This document shows positions 34,124 through 44,083 of a stretch of DNA of 64,000 bases, one piece after another. Source of the DNA: Streptomyces flavofungini (GTDB lineage Bacteria > Actinomycetota > Actinomycetes > Streptomycetales > Streptomycetaceae); the NCBI RefSeq assembly GCF_014650815.1, contig NZ_BMVR01000007.1, positions 130,976 through 194,975 of the forward strand, in the 5' to 3' direction. The notes beneath the pieces are model-generated. The model searched no databases. It was not told where the DNA came from and was given only the letters and a program-made list of their open reading frames with translations. The first letter of the stretch is position 1. Each line of letters opens with the position of its first letter. Position numbers and translations under genes: made by a program.

Positions 34124-34756
34124 TCACGGGGCCGATACCAGCAGGTGGACGGCCAGGGCGACGATGAGGGCGCTGGACGTCAGCGCCGTGCCGAGGCGGC
34201 CCCGGCGCCCGGTGAGGGCCCGGCCGACGAGTGCGCCGCCTCCGGCGATCAGCAGTTGCCGGCTCGCGGACGCCACGAAGGCGGCGAGGGTGAACACCGC
34301 TTGGCCGAGGCGGTGCGGCGCCGCGTCGGTCTGGCTGCCGACGACGAGCGCGGCGAAGTAGAGGACGGTCATCGGGTTGAGGAGCGTGAGGGCGAGGAGG
34401 CTCGCGTACGCCCGGGCGGGCGTCACCGGGTCCTTCTCGCTCCGCCCGGCGGGGTGCGGGCGGCGGTACTCGGCGCGGGCCCGGGCGGCGGAGCGCACCG
34501 CGAGGGCGATGAGGACGCCCGCGGAGACCCGGCGCAGCGGGCCGGTCAGCGGGCGGACGACGGGTGCCGCCGCCGCGCCCGCGACCGTCGCGACCAGCGC
34601 GTACAGGCCGTCGGCCGTGGCCACCCCGAGCGCCGCGGCGGCGCCGGTCTGCAGCGAGGTGAGGGCGGTCAGCGCCATCATGTGGGCCGCGACCGCACCC
34701 ACCGGGACGGCGATGCCGTACCCGGCGAGGAGGCCCGCGACCAGATACCCCGTCAC
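34124..34756 (-). CDS. LysE-family amino-acid exporter
   Basis: A 210-residue membrane protein with six hydrophobic segments. The N-terminal GLLAGYGIAVPVGAVAAHMM corresponds to the LysE/RhtB entry motif, and LLALTLLNPMTVLYFAALV matches the conserved NP helix. GTG at 34756 is chosen since the first helix begins there; the frame continues upstream without membrane character. No strong ribosome site is visible, so the start is uncertain. The histidine-phosphatase remnant lies downstream on the same strand. Confidence 0.75.
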   Translation of the reverse strand: MTGYLVAGLLAGYGIAVPVGAVAAHMMALTALTSLQTGAAAALGVATADGLYALVATVAGAAAAPVVRPLTGPLRRVSAGVLIALAVRSAARARAEYRRPHPAGRSEKDPVTPARAYASLLALTLLNPMTVLYFAALVVGSQTDAAPHRLGQAVFTLAAFVASASRQLLIAGGGALVGRALTGRRGRLGTALTSSALIVALAVHLLVSAP

Positions 34757-34994
34757 CGACGCGGAAGCGGTGGCCCCCACGGTCGGCCGGGCTGCTGCTG
34801 GCGCTCCACCGGACGACCGGCGGAGGCGAGCGACAGTGGGGCGGCGTGGAGCGTGCTCAGGGGCACGCGCGGGATGGACGGCATGGGGAGAACGTGGTGC
34901 CGGGGCCGGTGCGCGGGCAAGCGATTTGGTGCGGGGCGGGCCGGACCCGCCCCGCACTCGGCGCGCCCTCAGCGCCAGCGACAGCCGTGGGGCC

Positions 34995-35537
34995 TCAGCG
35001 CGTCGCGTGGGCCAGCGCCGCGTCCGCCTTGGCCCGCGACGGCTTCCACCACGTGGTCACCGGCTCCCACACCCGTACGCCCTGGGGCAGGCCCAGCGCG
35101 TCGTCGGTGAACTGGCGGCCGCGGATCGAGGGGTCGCCCGCGACGGTCACGAAGTCCACCAGGCGGGCGTCGGTGTCGCCCGGGTCGGCGGCGGTGCGCA
35201 CGGCGGCGTACGCGGTGCGGCCCGCGGCGACGCGGTACGGGGCGCTCTCGGTGGCCGGGACCGGCTGCGCCGCGCCGTCCAGCGTGCCGAAGGTGACCGT
35301 CGGGATGCGGTCGACGACGCAGGCCTTGGTGGTCTTGTTGGTGATGCTGATGCGGAGCACGCCGGGCTTGGCGGCGGCCGCCTTCACGGTGAGCGCGGAC
35401 GCCTTGCAGGTCGTCGCGCGCTCGGCGGCGGCGGACGGCTGCGGGGCGGAGAGCGGCTGCGCCCCGGCCGCCGGGGCGAGCGCGACGAGTGCGGCCCCGG
35501 CGGTGGCGGTGAGCGCGAGGAGCGAGCGAGTACGCAT
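34995..35537 (-). CDS. Exported DUF4232-type protein
   Basis: A 180-residue secreted protein. After a signal peptide (about 1-28, LLALTATAGAALVALAPAAG) comes a single beta-domain with CKASALTVKAA, ISITNKTTKACVVDRIPTVT and AAGRTAYAAVRTAA, fitting DUF4232. The two Cys residues probably form a disulfide. Function unknown. ATG at 35537 follows AAGGGA. It is monocistronic. Confidence 0.75.
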   Translation of the reverse strand: MRTRSLLALTATAGAALVALAPAAGAQPLSAPQPSAAAERATTCKASALTVKAAAAKPGVLRISITNKTTKACVVDRIPTVTFGTLDGAAQPVPATESAPYRVAAGRTAYAAVRTAADPGDTDARLVDFVTVAGDPSIRGRQFTDDALGLPQGVRVWEPVTTWWKPSRAKADAALAHATR

Positions 35538-35897
35538 GGTGCGGAATCCCTTGTTCGATACGTCGACGTGTGATTCGTCGACCGTCGGCAGGTGCGGTGG
35601 TGCGCATGGATGACCGACGGGAGGGCCGCCCGGTTGCATCGGCTCCGACATTCGGGTGACCCGGCGGGAGCAGGTGCTCAACCGGCGGGCACGAGGCCGG
35701 GTCTGACGCCGCGTCGGATGGGACCGGCGGCGCTCGCCCCGCAGCGCGTACCCGCCGCCTCCGCCCTGGCGCGATCCAGCCCGCTTTCCCCGCGCTCCCC
35801 TTGACATCCGCCCGCGCCGCCACGACGCTCCATCTCGCTCGTGTTAACGCTAACACCGGGCCGGGACGCACCCGGGAGAGCACCTGGGGGGCCATCC
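35538..35897. promoter_or_regulatory. Promoter region of the mannoside operon
   Basis: The 360 bases between the divergent DUF4232 and binding-protein genes hold no gene. The only strong element is the LacI-type operator at 35841-35856. Confidence 0.5.
35841..35856. promoter_or_regulatory. LacI-family operator
   Basis: GTGTTAACGCTAACAC is a perfect dyad (6-bp arms, 4-base centre) 42 bases before the binding-protein start. It has the usual central CG of LacI/GalR sites. The lacI gene at 45183 at the end of the operon is the natural candidate to bind it. Confidence 0.8.
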
Positions 35898-37238
35898 ATG
35901 TCAGGCCGCACGCCCAGCACGCCGAGTTCACCTGGTACGCCCAGCACGTCCGCCGCGCCCACCGTCACCCGCCGCGCCCTCCTCACCGCCTCCCTGGCCA
36001 CCGCCACCCTCGGCGCCTGCGCGACCGCCTGCGGCACCGCATCGGGCCAGCCCGCGGGGAAGGTCGCCGTGTTCGGGGACAGCGCGGCCTGGTCGGCGCC
36101 GATGGCGGCGGCGGGGGCGGCCATGAAGTCGGTCGCGGGCCTGCGGCTCGTCCCGGAGATCAACCCGTCGCTTGAGGCGTTCGAGCAGGTGGTGAAGTCC
36201 TCGCTGCGGACGAGCAAGACCCCGGACCTGCTCAAGTACTGGTCGGGCTACCGGCTCCAGGACCTGGCCCGCACCGGCGGCATCGCCGACCTGACCGACC
36301 AGTGGGACACCGCCGTCGGCCGGGGCTGGGCCGACCGGTCCCTGCGCGAGGCGTTCACGTACCGCGGCCGGGTGTATGGGCTGCCGATGAACCTCGCGTA
36401 CTGGGTGTTCTTCCACAACCCCGAGGTGTTCGCGGAGCACGGCCTGAAACCCCCGACGACCTGGGCCGACTTCCTGCTCGCCGCCGACCGGCTGCAGCGC
36501 AACGGCATCACCCCGCTGCACGGCACGGCCGACGGCCGCTGGCCCTCGTTCATCTGGTTCCAGGAGATCCTCAGCCGCCAGGACCCCCAGTTCTACGACG
36601 ACTTGATGAACGGCCGCGAGAAGTACACCGACCCGCGCGCCGAACGCGCCCTGCGCACCCTCGCCGGGTACGTCGACAAGGACTGGTTCACGCCGATGGA
36701 CATGAACCACGTCGACGCCGCCGCGGCCGTCGTGCACGGCAAGGTCGGCATGCTGCCGTGCGGCACCTGGCTCGGCTCGACCCTCACGGCCGCGGGCGGC
36801 AAACCCGGCAAGAACATCGGCGCGTTCGTGCTGCCCATGGCGGACCCCGCGGCCCGGCCCGCCGTCATCTTCGAGTCCAGCGCCCTGGTCGCCACCGTCA
36901 AGGGCCCCGACCGCACCGAGGCGCTGAAGGCCACCGGGTACTGGCTGCACCCCACCGTCCTGAAGACGTTCTCGCACACCCTCCAGGACGGCTGCCCCAA
37001 CCCGCGGGTCCCCGCCGCCAACCCCGTCATCGCCTCGCTGGCCGAGAAGGTGCGCGGTGACCGGCTGCGGCTGCTCAACCGGTTCTGGGAACAGGGCCCG
37101 CCCGAGCTGGTCGAGGCGACCGTCGACGACCTCGCGGGCTTCCTGCTGAACCCGTCCTCGTACCGGAAAGTGCTGCGCACCATGCAGGAGCGCGCGGACG
37201 ACGCCTGGAAGGTGTGGCGGGAGGCGGCGCGGACATGA
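35898..37238 (+). CDS. ABC sugar-binding lipoprotein of the mannoside operon
   Basis: A 446-residue extracellular solute-binding protein (family 1). A Tat/lipoprotein-like leader has TRRALLTASLATATLGAC with the lipobox at LGAC. The mature protein shows the family features GGIADLTDQWD, YGLPMNLAYWVFFHNPEVF and GKVGMLPCGTWLGS. It delivers the sugar to the permeases encoded next. ATG at 35898 follows a GGGGGG run. It overlaps the first permease by ATGA. The ligand is probably a mannoside, inferred from the GH38 and isomerase genes downstream. Confidence 0.88.
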   Translation: MSGRTPSTPSSPGTPSTSAAPTVTRRALLTASLATATLGACATACGTASGQPAGKVAVFGDSAAWSAPMAAAGAAMKSVAGLRLVPEINPSLEAFEQVVKSSLRTSKTPDLLKYWSGYRLQDLARTGGIADLTDQWDTAVGRGWADRSLREAFTYRGRVYGLPMNLAYWVFFHNPEVFAEHGLKPPTTWADFLLAADRLQRNGITPLHGTADGRWPSFIWFQEILSRQDPQFYDDLMNGREKYTDPRAERALRTLAGYVDKDWFTPMDMNHVDAAAAVVHGKVGMLPCGTWLGSTLTAAGGKPGKNIGAFVLPMADPAARPAVIFESSALVATVKGPDRTEALKATGYWLHPTVLKTFSHTLQDGCPNPRVPAANPVIASLAEKVRGDRLRLLNRFWEQGPPELVEATVDDLAGFLLNPSSYRKVLRTMQERADDAWKVWREAART

Positions 37239-38224
37239 CCGAGACCGTCACCCCCGCAGCGGCCACCTCGGCGGTCAAGGCGCGCGGCCGTCGCGTCCCC
37301 ATCCGCCGTCGCGTCCCCACCCGCACGCCCCACCAGGCCGTCCGTCCCGGCACGCGCCTCGGCGGGCCGCTGGCCGCGCTGCCCTGGGCGCTGCCCGCGT
37401 TCGCTTTCGTCGGCGTCCTGCTGGTGTACCCGTTCTTCCGCAGCGTCTACGGCAGCTTCTTCGAGGACAACGGGTTCACGAGCAGCTACACCGGAATCGA
37501 CAACTACACGCGGCTCGCCGACGACCCCATCTTCGGCCGCTCGCTGCTCAACACCCTGATGTGGGTGGCCGGGACGCTGCTCCTGCCCGTGCTCCTCGGC
37601 CTGCTGATCGCCGTCGCCACGCACCGGACGCGGTTCGGTGGCGCCGCGCGACTCATCATCGTGCTGCCGTTCGCGATCTCGACCGCCGCGACCGCCGTCC
37701 TGTGGAACTTCATGCTGACGTCCGACGGTGCCGTCAACCAGTTCCTGCGCTCCGTCGGCCTCGACTCCTGGGCGCAGACCTGGCTCCTGGAGTGGCCGCA
37801 GAACACGCTCGCCCTGATCGTCGCGTCCACCTGGCAGGCGACCGGCATCAACGTCGTGCTGTTCGCCATCGGCCTGCGCGCCATTCCCCGGGACATCGTC
37901 GAGGCCGCCCAACTGGACGGTGCGAGCGGCTGGCGGATGTTCCGGTACATCACACTTCCGCAGCTGAGGGCGGTGACCGTCGTGGTCGTGGGCATGGCCG
38001 TGGTGAACAGCCTGAAGGCGTTCGACATGATCTGGATCCTCACCAAGGGCGGCCCGTCGCGGTCCTCGGAGACCCTCGCCCTGACCATGTACCGCGAGAC
38101 GTTCCGGCTCTTCCACGTGGGCTACGGCTCGGCGATCGCCCTGGTCCTCACCGTGATCGTCGTCGTCTCGTCCTGGGCGTACCTGCGCCACCAGATGCCC
38201 GACACCGGCTGGGCGAAGAGCTGA
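37235..38224 (+). CDS. ABC sugar permease 1 (MalF type)
   Basis: A 329-residue inner-membrane permease. Six or seven helices follow a basic N-terminus of 40 residues. The EAA loop that contacts the ATPase reads DIVEAAQLDGASGWRMFRYI. ATG at 37235 overlaps the stop of the binding-protein gene. No ATPase gene is present in the operon, which is usual for CUT1 systems of Streptomyces that share MsiK. Confidence 0.92.
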   Translation: MTETVTPAAATSAVKARGRRVPIRRRVPTRTPHQAVRPGTRLGGPLAALPWALPAFAFVGVLLVYPFFRSVYGSFFEDNGFTSSYTGIDNYTRLADDPIFGRSLLNTLMWVAGTLLLPVLLGLLIAVATHRTRFGGAARLIIVLPFAISTAATAVLWNFMLTSDGAVNQFLRSVGLDSWAQTWLLEWPQNTLALIVASTWQATGINVVLFAIGLRAIPRDIVEAAQLDGASGWRMFRYITLPQLRAVTVVVVGMAVVNSLKAFDMIWILTKGGPSRSSETLALTMYRETFRLFHVGYGSAIALVLTVIVVVSSWAYLRHQMPDTGWAKS

Positions 38225-38232
38225 GGAGGGGG

Positions 38233-39051
38233 GTGGCCGTGGGACGCGTCGTACGTGATCTCTTCGTCGCCGGCTGCGTGGCGTTGTGGCTGATCCCGCT
38301 GTACCTGCTCATCGTCAACGCGCTGACGCCCGCCACCGCGTACGAGGGCAGGCCCGACTGGACCTTCCAGGGCTTCGACTTCGTCGACAACGCCCGCACC
38401 GCCTGGACCGAGGCGGGCATCGGGGACAGTTTCCAGGCCTCGCTCCTGTACTCCGTGGTGTGCGGCCTTCTCGCCGTGCTCGTCGCCGCGATGGCGGCCT
38501 TCGCCGTCGTCGTCCTGCCCATCCCCAGGCCCGCGTTCTGGTTCTGGCTGATCTACTCCGGCACGCTGTTCCCGCTGCAGATCTTCCTCGCGCCGCTCTT
38601 CGGCCTGTACGCCGACGCCAACCTGTACGACACCAGGCTCGGCCTGATGCTGGTGTACGTGGCCTGGGCGATCCCCTTCGCCTTCTTCCTGATCCGCAAT
38701 CAGATGACCACGATGCCACCGGAGCTGACCGAGGCCGCCCTGATCGACGGGGCCTCCTTCGGGCGGATCTTCTGGCGCGTCCATGTGCCCCTGATGCGGG
38801 CCGGACTCGGCGCGGCCTTCATCTTCCAGTTCACCGCCGTCTGGAACGACCTGCTGCTCGGCATCACCCTCAGCCGCAGCGCCGACGTCCAGCCCGTGAT
38901 GGCCGCCCTCACCACCCTCAACAACGCCTACTCCTCCGCGGGCCCGCCCGTGATCCTCGCGGGCGCGCTGATCGTGTCCGCGCCCACCCTCCTGCTCTTC
39001 CTGGTGTTCCGCGGCCTGTTCCTGCGCGGCATCACCGCCTCCGCCCGCTGA
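38233..39051 (+). CDS. ABC sugar permease 2 (MalG type)
   Basis: A 272-residue permease, partner of the preceding gene. Its EAA loop is PPELTEAALIDGASFGRIFW. GAGGAGG lies upstream; GTG at 38233 is close to it (three bases), and GTG at 38239 has nine-base spacing, so either may be used. The gene starts eight bases after the permease 1 stop and is followed 42 bases later by the mannosidase gene. Confidence 0.9.
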   Translation: MAVGRVVRDLFVAGCVALWLIPLYLLIVNALTPATAYEGRPDWTFQGFDFVDNARTAWTEAGIGDSFQASLLYSVVCGLLAVLVAAMAAFAVVVLPIPRPAFWFWLIYSGTLFPLQIFLAPLFGLYADANLYDTRLGLMLVYVAWAIPFAFFLIRNQMTTMPPELTEAALIDGASFGRIFWRVHVPLMRAGLGAAFIFQFTAVWNDLLLGITLSRSADVQPVMAALTTLNNAYSSAGPPVILAGALIVSAPTLLLFLVFRGLFLRGITASAR

Positions 39052-39093
39052 CCCGCCCTCCCTGCCCCGCCGACTGCCCCGGGAGAGATCCGT

Positions 39094-42000
39094 ATGACGA
39101 CACGGGCCCTGGTCCGCACCACCGACTGGGACAACGACCGCATCCGCGCGAGCCTGCGCGCGTCCGTGGTCAGCGCCGAGGGAGCGCTGAACGGCCGCGT
39201 GCTGAGGCTCACCGAGGAGCCCCTGATGCGGCGCGCCGCCGACGGGACGCTGCTGCAGTCGCTGCGCGTCGAACCCGTCAACGGGGCGTCCGTACCGGAG
39301 GAGTTGGAGGTCCGCACCGAGTCGGGGTCCGCGCTGCGCACCGAACGCGTCCCCGGGCCCGGCCGCGCAGTGCGGCTGCTCGTGCCCGCCGTCACCGCGC
39401 CCACCCGCGTCACCGTCGCCCTGCCCGGCGGCGGCGAGGCCATCGGCGTATCGCTGACACCGCAGCGCCAGTGGACCATCCACCTGGTGCACCACTCGCA
39501 CCTCGACATCGGGTACACCGACCCGCAGGGGCGGGTCCTGAACGAGCACCTGTCCTTCCTCGACTCCTGCCTGGAGCTGACGCGGACCACCGACGACTGG
39601 CCCGCCGAGTCCCGGTTCCGCTGGTGCGTCGAGTCCCTGTGGTCCTTCAAGCAGTGGGCGGACGCCCGTCCCGTGGAGCAGGTCGAGGAGCTGATACGCC
39701 GGGTGGGGGAGGGGCGCATCGAGCTGACGGCACTGCCGTTCAACCTGCACACCGAGACCTGCTCCACGGACGAGTTGCACGAACTCCTGCGCCTGGCACA
39801 CGACGTCCGCGACCGCTACGGAGTGCGCTTCACCTCCGCGATGCAGACCGACGTGCCCGGCGCGGTGGTGGGCCTGGTCGACGCGCTCGCCGCGGCGGGC
39901 GTCAGCTATCTGTCCGTCGCGCACAACTGGGCGGGCCGCTCGGTGCCGCACCTGGTCGGCGGCGAGAAGCTGCCGAGGCTGTTCCGGTGGCGGGCGCCGA
40001 GCGGCAACAGCGTCCTGGTGTGGATGACCGACACCCCGCACGGACTCGCCTACATGGAAGGCCCGCTGCTCGGCTTCGACACCGCCTACACCGACGTCGA
40101 CGACCTGCTGCCCGCCTACCTCACCTCCCTGGCCAGTCACCCCTACCCCTACCGCGGCGGCATCTTCGGCTGGGCCATGGACCAGGAGGACATCAAGCGC
40201 GAGCCCTACCCCTGGGACGTCCTGCACCTGCGCGTCCAGGGCAAGTTCGGCGACAACGCGCCGCCGCGCCGCATCATCGCCGACACCGTGCGGCGCTGGA
40301 ACGAGACCTGGGCCCACCCCCGGCTTCGGCTCTCCCGCAACGAGGACTTCTTCCTCGACGCCGAGGCCAGGCTCGGCGACGAGATCGCCACCTTCGAAGG
40401 CGACTGGACCGACTGGTGGGTCGACGGGGTGGGCGCGGGGGCACAGCCGCTGTCCCTGGCCCGCACCGCCCAGTCCGCGGTCGCCGACGCCCAGACCATC
40501 GGCGCGTTCGCGTCCCTCCTCGACGCCACGGGGGCCGAGGACGACACGCGGGACGCCGCCGGGGTCTATGAAGCGGTGTCGCTCTTCGACGAGCACACCT
40601 GGGGCGCCGGCGACCCGTGGACCCACGGCGACGAGGGCGGCCACTCCGGTGAGCAGCAGTGGCACTGGAAGTACGGGCAGGCGCTGCGCGCCCACGACGA
40701 CGGGACGTCGCTGCTGCACCGGGCGGGCGCCCGGCTCGGCCAGCGGCTCGCCGCCGCGCCGGGCGCCCTGGCGACGTACCACGTCGTCAACACCTGCTCC
40801 TGGCCGCGCACGGACGTCGTGCGGATCTTCCTGCCCGAGAGCAGCGTGCCGCTGGCGCACGCCGTGGCCGTTCGGGACGGCCGCAGCGGCCGGCGGCTCG
40901 CGCACGAGGAGCGGGCGCAGACCAACGAGGATCACCGGGACGCCGGGCGGTTCCTCGTCGTGCGGGTCGACGAGGTACCGCCCGCCGGTTCCGTACGCGT
41001 CGACGTCGTCGCCGCCGACACCGACCCCCACGACACCGCCGCGACCCCCGTCGTCAAGGCGGCCACCGGCTGGAACCCCACCGGCGGCACCGACCGCGAG
41101 AACCCCGCCGACACCGCCGCCCGGGCCCACGCCCACCCCCACCCGACGCTCATGGAGAACGAGCACCTCGCCGTCCGCGTCGACCTCGCGCACGCGTGCG
41201 TCGCCTCGGTCATCGACAAGTCGACCGGCCGTGAACTCGTCCGCACCGACCCCGTCGTCGGCTTCAACGGCTACTTCCACGACAGCTACACCACCTCCGG
41301 AGGGTTCAACCACAACTCCAGCCGCACCACCGCGTCCGACCGCCTCGAACACCTAGGGACCCGGGCCGTCGCCCCGCCCGCCGCCCTGATCGCCCGGCAC
41401 TCCACGGCGACCGCCGAGACCCTCACCTACGAGACCCGCCCGGCCGGCGCCAACCGGCTGCGCACCACGCTGACCCTGCCGCGCGGCGTGCCCCGCCTCG
41501 ACATCGAGAACCGCCTCGACAAGGACCGCACCCTGGGCAAGGAGAGCGCCTACTTCGCGTTCCCCTTCGCCTTCGACGACCCGGTCGTCCACATGGAGGC
41601 CTCCGGCGGCGTCACCGGCACCGGCCTGCCGGTGGTGCCGGGCTCCGCGCGCCACATGCGGGCCGTGCGCCGCTGGGTGACCCTCGCGGACGACGGGGGA
41701 GCGGTCGCCTGGTCCTCGCAGGACGCGCCGCTCGTCCAGTTCGGCAACGTCGCGCTGCCGTACGCGCCGTTTCCGAAGACCCTGGGTCACGACGAGCCCG
41801 CCACCGTCTTCTCCTGGATCCACAACAACCTGTGGGACACCAACTTCCCCAGCCAGCAGGGCTTCGAGTTCACCTTCCGCTACAGCGTCGCGTGCGCGCC
41901 CACGGCCGACGGGCTCGGGCCGCGCACCGCCGCCGCGTTCAGCCGTCCCCTGCGCGCGGTACGCGCCCGGGGCCGGGCCGGTGCCGCGGCGCCGGTGACG

Positions 42001-42261
42001 CACGCCTTCGTCGAGCTGGCCGACCCGCGGGTGCGCCTCGTCGGCGCGACGGTGCCGCGGCCCGGTGAGGTGCTGCTGCGCCTGCAGTCGTTCGCGCACG
42101 AGCCGGTGGACTGCCGCGTCCTGACCCGCTTCCCGGTGGCCGCCGCGTACCGGGCGGACTACCTCGGCACGAAGGGCGCCGCACTCGACCACGCCGACGG
42201 CGCGACGACACTCGCCGTCCGGCCCCTCGCGACGGCGGCCCTGCTCCTCGTACGGCCCTGA
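39094..42261 (+). CDS. GH38 alpha-mannosidase
   Basis: A 1055-residue glycoside hydrolase family 38 enzyme that releases alpha-linked mannose with a zinc-assisted retaining mechanism. The zinc ligands lie in HSHLDIGYTD (His136, Asp138), and the nucleophile is Asp253 in SAMQTDVPG. Further blocks are FRWCVESLWSFKQW and a C-terminal beta region with GFEFTFRYSV. No signal peptide is present, so it works in the cytoplasm on imported oligosaccharides. ATG at 39094 has GGGAGAG upstream. Context: importer before it, isomerase-like and kinase genes after it. Confidence 0.9.
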   Translation: MTTRALVRTTDWDNDRIRASLRASVVSAEGALNGRVLRLTEEPLMRRAADGTLLQSLRVEPVNGASVPEELEVRTESGSALRTERVPGPGRAVRLLVPAVTAPTRVTVALPGGGEAIGVSLTPQRQWTIHLVHHSHLDIGYTDPQGRVLNEHLSFLDSCLELTRTTDDWPAESRFRWCVESLWSFKQWADARPVEQVEELIRRVGEGRIELTALPFNLHTETCSTDELHELLRLAHDVRDRYGVRFTSAMQTDVPGAVVGLVDALAAAGVSYLSVAHNWAGRSVPHLVGGEKLPRLFRWRAPSGNSVLVWMTDTPHGLAYMEGPLLGFDTAYTDVDDLLPAYLTSLASHPYPYRGGIFGWAMDQEDIKREPYPWDVLHLRVQGKFGDNAPPRRIIADTVRRWNETWAHPRLRLSRNEDFFLDAEARLGDEIATFEGDWTDWWVDGVGAGAQPLSLARTAQSAVADAQTIGAFASLLDATGAEDDTRDAAGVYEAVSLFDEHTWGAGDPWTHGDEGGHSGEQQWHWKYGQALRAHDDGTSLLHRAGARLGQRLAAAPGALATYHVVNTCSWPRTDVVRIFLPESSVPLAHAVAVRDGRSGRRLAHEERAQTNEDHRDAGRFLVVRVDEVPPAGSVRVDVVAADTDPHDTAATPVVKAATGWNPTGGTDRENPADTAARAHAHPHPTLMENEHLAVRVDLAHACVASVIDKSTGRELVRTDPVVGFNGYFHDSYTTSGGFNHNSSRTTASDRLEHLGTRAVAPPAALIARHSTATAETLTYETRPAGANRLRTTLTLPRGVPRLDIENRLDKDRTLGKESAYFAFPFAFDDPVVHMEASGGVTGTGLPVVPGSARHMRAVRRWVTLADDGGAVAWSSQDAPLVQFGNVALPYAPFPKTLGHDEPATVFSWIHNNLWDTNFPSQQGFEFTFRYSVACAPTADGLGPRTAAAFSRPLRAVRARGRAGAAAPVTHAFVELADPRVRLVGATVPRPGEVLLRLQSFAHEPVDCRVLTRFPVAAAYRADYLGTKGAALDHADGATTLAVRPLATAALLLVRP

Positions 42262-42319
42262 GATCACGGACCCACCGCACGAAGAACCACCGCAGGAACC
42301 ACCGCACGAAGGAGAACGC

Positions 42320-44083
42320 GTGTACCGGCTCGACCCGCGGTACGGCCCGGCACCGGGGGCCGTGATGGCCGCCGGCTGGCGCGCCGTGGCCGCACACCTG
42401 CCCGCGGTCCCGTCGACGATCGCCGTCGACGGGCCGCCGTCCGTGGACTTCGCCCGCCTCGCCGCCCGCCTCACCGCCGAACTGGCCGCCACCGGCGTGC
42501 GGGTGGACACCCTCGACGTGACCGCCCACCACGCGCCGCCCGACGAGGTGCGCCGCCGCACCGACGACGGCACCGACGACCCCTACTACCGCGCCCTCGC
42601 GGACAACCCCCTCACCGACCTCTTCGACGCCCTCCCCTGGCCGGACCCGCCCGCGGACCGCCTGCTGCTGGTGCACGGCCCCGGCGCGGCGCTCGTCCCG
42701 CACGACCGCCTCTGGTACGCGGACGTGCCCAAGCGGCACGCGGAGGCCGCCGTCGCCGCGGGACACGGCCGGAACCTCGGGCTCCCCGGCGAACCGGCGG
42801 ACCTCAGGCGCCTGTTCTACATCGACTGGCCCCTGCTCGACCGTCACCGCGACGCCCTCGCCCCGCGCGTCGACGCCTGGCTCGACCTGCAGCACCCGGA
42901 CCACCCCGTCTACGTCGACGGGCCCGGCCTGCGTGCCACCCTCCGCGCCCTGGCCCGCCGCCCGGTCCGCACCCGCCCGTACTTCAACTCCACGCCATGG
43001 GGCGGACATTGGGCCCAGAAGGTCCTCGGCTTCAACCCCGGCGCCCGCAACACGGCACTCGGCTACGAACTCATCGCCCCCGAAGCGGGCGTCCTCATCG
43101 GCACCGGTCCCGACCTCCAGGCCGAGGTCCCCTTCCAGCTCCTGTGCGTCCTGCACCCCGACCAGCTGCTCGGCCCGGACGTGCACGCCCGCTTCGGCAC
43201 GTCCTTCCCGATCCGCTTCGACTACCTGGACACCGTCGACGGCGGAAACCTGTCCGTGCACTGCCACCCCCGCGAGCGGTACATGCGCGAGCGGTTCGGC
43301 TGGCCCTACACCCAGCACGAGACGTACTACATGACACTCGGCGGGCCCGGCGGCCGCGTCTTCCTGGGGCTGCGCGAGGACACCGACGTGGACCTGTTCC
43401 GCAAGGAGGTCGAAGAAGCGGCGCGGGACGGCGTGCCGATGGACCCCGAGGACCACATCCAGACGTTCCCCGCCGCGCAGGGCCGCCTCTTCATGATCCC
43501 CGCGGGCACCCCGCATGCCAGCGGCGCCGGGAACCTCGTCCTGGAGATCAGCGCGACCCCCTACCTCTACAGCCTGCGCTTCTACGACTGGCTCCGCCCC
43601 GACGCCGACGGCAACGCCCGCCAACTCCCCTACGCACACGGCTTCGCGAACCTCGACACCGACCGCCGCGGCGAGACCGTCGCCCGTGACCTCGTCCAGG
43701 AACCCCGCCTCCTGCGCTCCGGCGACGGCTGGCAGGAGGACGTCATCGGCACGCTGGAAGAGATGTTCTACGAAGTACGGCGGTACGCCCTGGACCCGGG
43801 CGCCGTCGCCGACGACGACACGGCGGGCCGGTTCCACGTCCTGAACGTCGTGGAGGGCGAGGGCGTGGAGATACGGACGGCTGCGGGGGACCGGCACGCG
43901 CTCGCGTACGCGGAGACGCTGACGGTTCCCGCGGCCGTCGGCGCGTATCGGATCGCGGCGTGCGGCGGGGCGGCGAAGGTGGTGAAGGCGCTGGTGCGGC
44001 CGTTGGCGGCGGCGGGGCAGGCGTGCCGCCCCGGCCCGGCGCGCCGGGCCGGCGGCCGGTCCCGCCGGGACGCGGGCCGTTGA
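42320..44083 (+). CDS. Fusion of a degenerate kinase domain and a mannose-6-phosphate-isomerase-like cupin
   Basis: A 587-residue protein. The first 215 residues resemble a uridine-kinase/P-loop fold: STIAVDGPPSVDFARLAARL stands where GxxxxGKS/T is expected, DRLLLVHGPG at the position of the second strand and DVPKRHAEAAVAAGHGRNLG like the lid region. The P-loop Gly-Lys is replaced by Asp43-Phe44, so ATP use is doubtful. From about 220 a class I phosphomannose-isomerase-like cupin begins (PYFNSTPWGGHWAQKVLG) with metal-site candidates in LSVHCHPRERYM, TQHETYYM and the end motif IPAGTPHASG. GTG at 42320 follows GAAGGAG. Overlaps the ROK gene by TTGA. Confidence 0.78.
   Translation: MYRLDPRYGPAPGAVMAAGWRAVAAHLPAVPSTIAVDGPPSVDFARLAARLTAELAATGVRVDTLDVTAHHAPPDEVRRRTDDGTDDPYYRALADNPLTDLFDALPWPDPPADRLLLVHGPGAALVPHDRLWYADVPKRHAEAAVAAGHGRNLGLPGEPADLRRLFYIDWPLLDRHRDALAPRVDAWLDLQHPDHPVYVDGPGLRATLRALARRPVRTRPYFNSTPWGGHWAQKVLGFNPGARNTALGYELIAPEAGVLIGTGPDLQAEVPFQLLCVLHPDQLLGPDVHARFGTSFPIRFDYLDTVDGGNLSVHCHPRERYMRERFGWPYTQHETYYMTLGGPGGRVFLGLREDTDVDLFRKEVEEAARDGVPMDPEDHIQTFPAAQGRLFMIPAGTPHASGAGNLVLEISATPYLYSLRFYDWLRPDADGNARQLPYAHGFANLDTDRRGETVARDLVQEPRLLRSGDGWQEDVIGTLEEMFYEVRRYALDPGAVADDDTAGRFHVLNVVEGEGVEIRTAAGDRHALAYAETLTVPAAVGAYRIAACGGAAKVVKALVRPLAAAGQACRPGPARRAGGRSRRDAGR

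Noticed and set aside
38122..41352. Very long minus-strand frame (over 1000 codons) opposite permease 2 and GH38
   Set aside because: The plus-strand genes have catalytic motifs and proper codon bias; the opposite frame is Gly/Val/Arg/Asp-rich nonsense.
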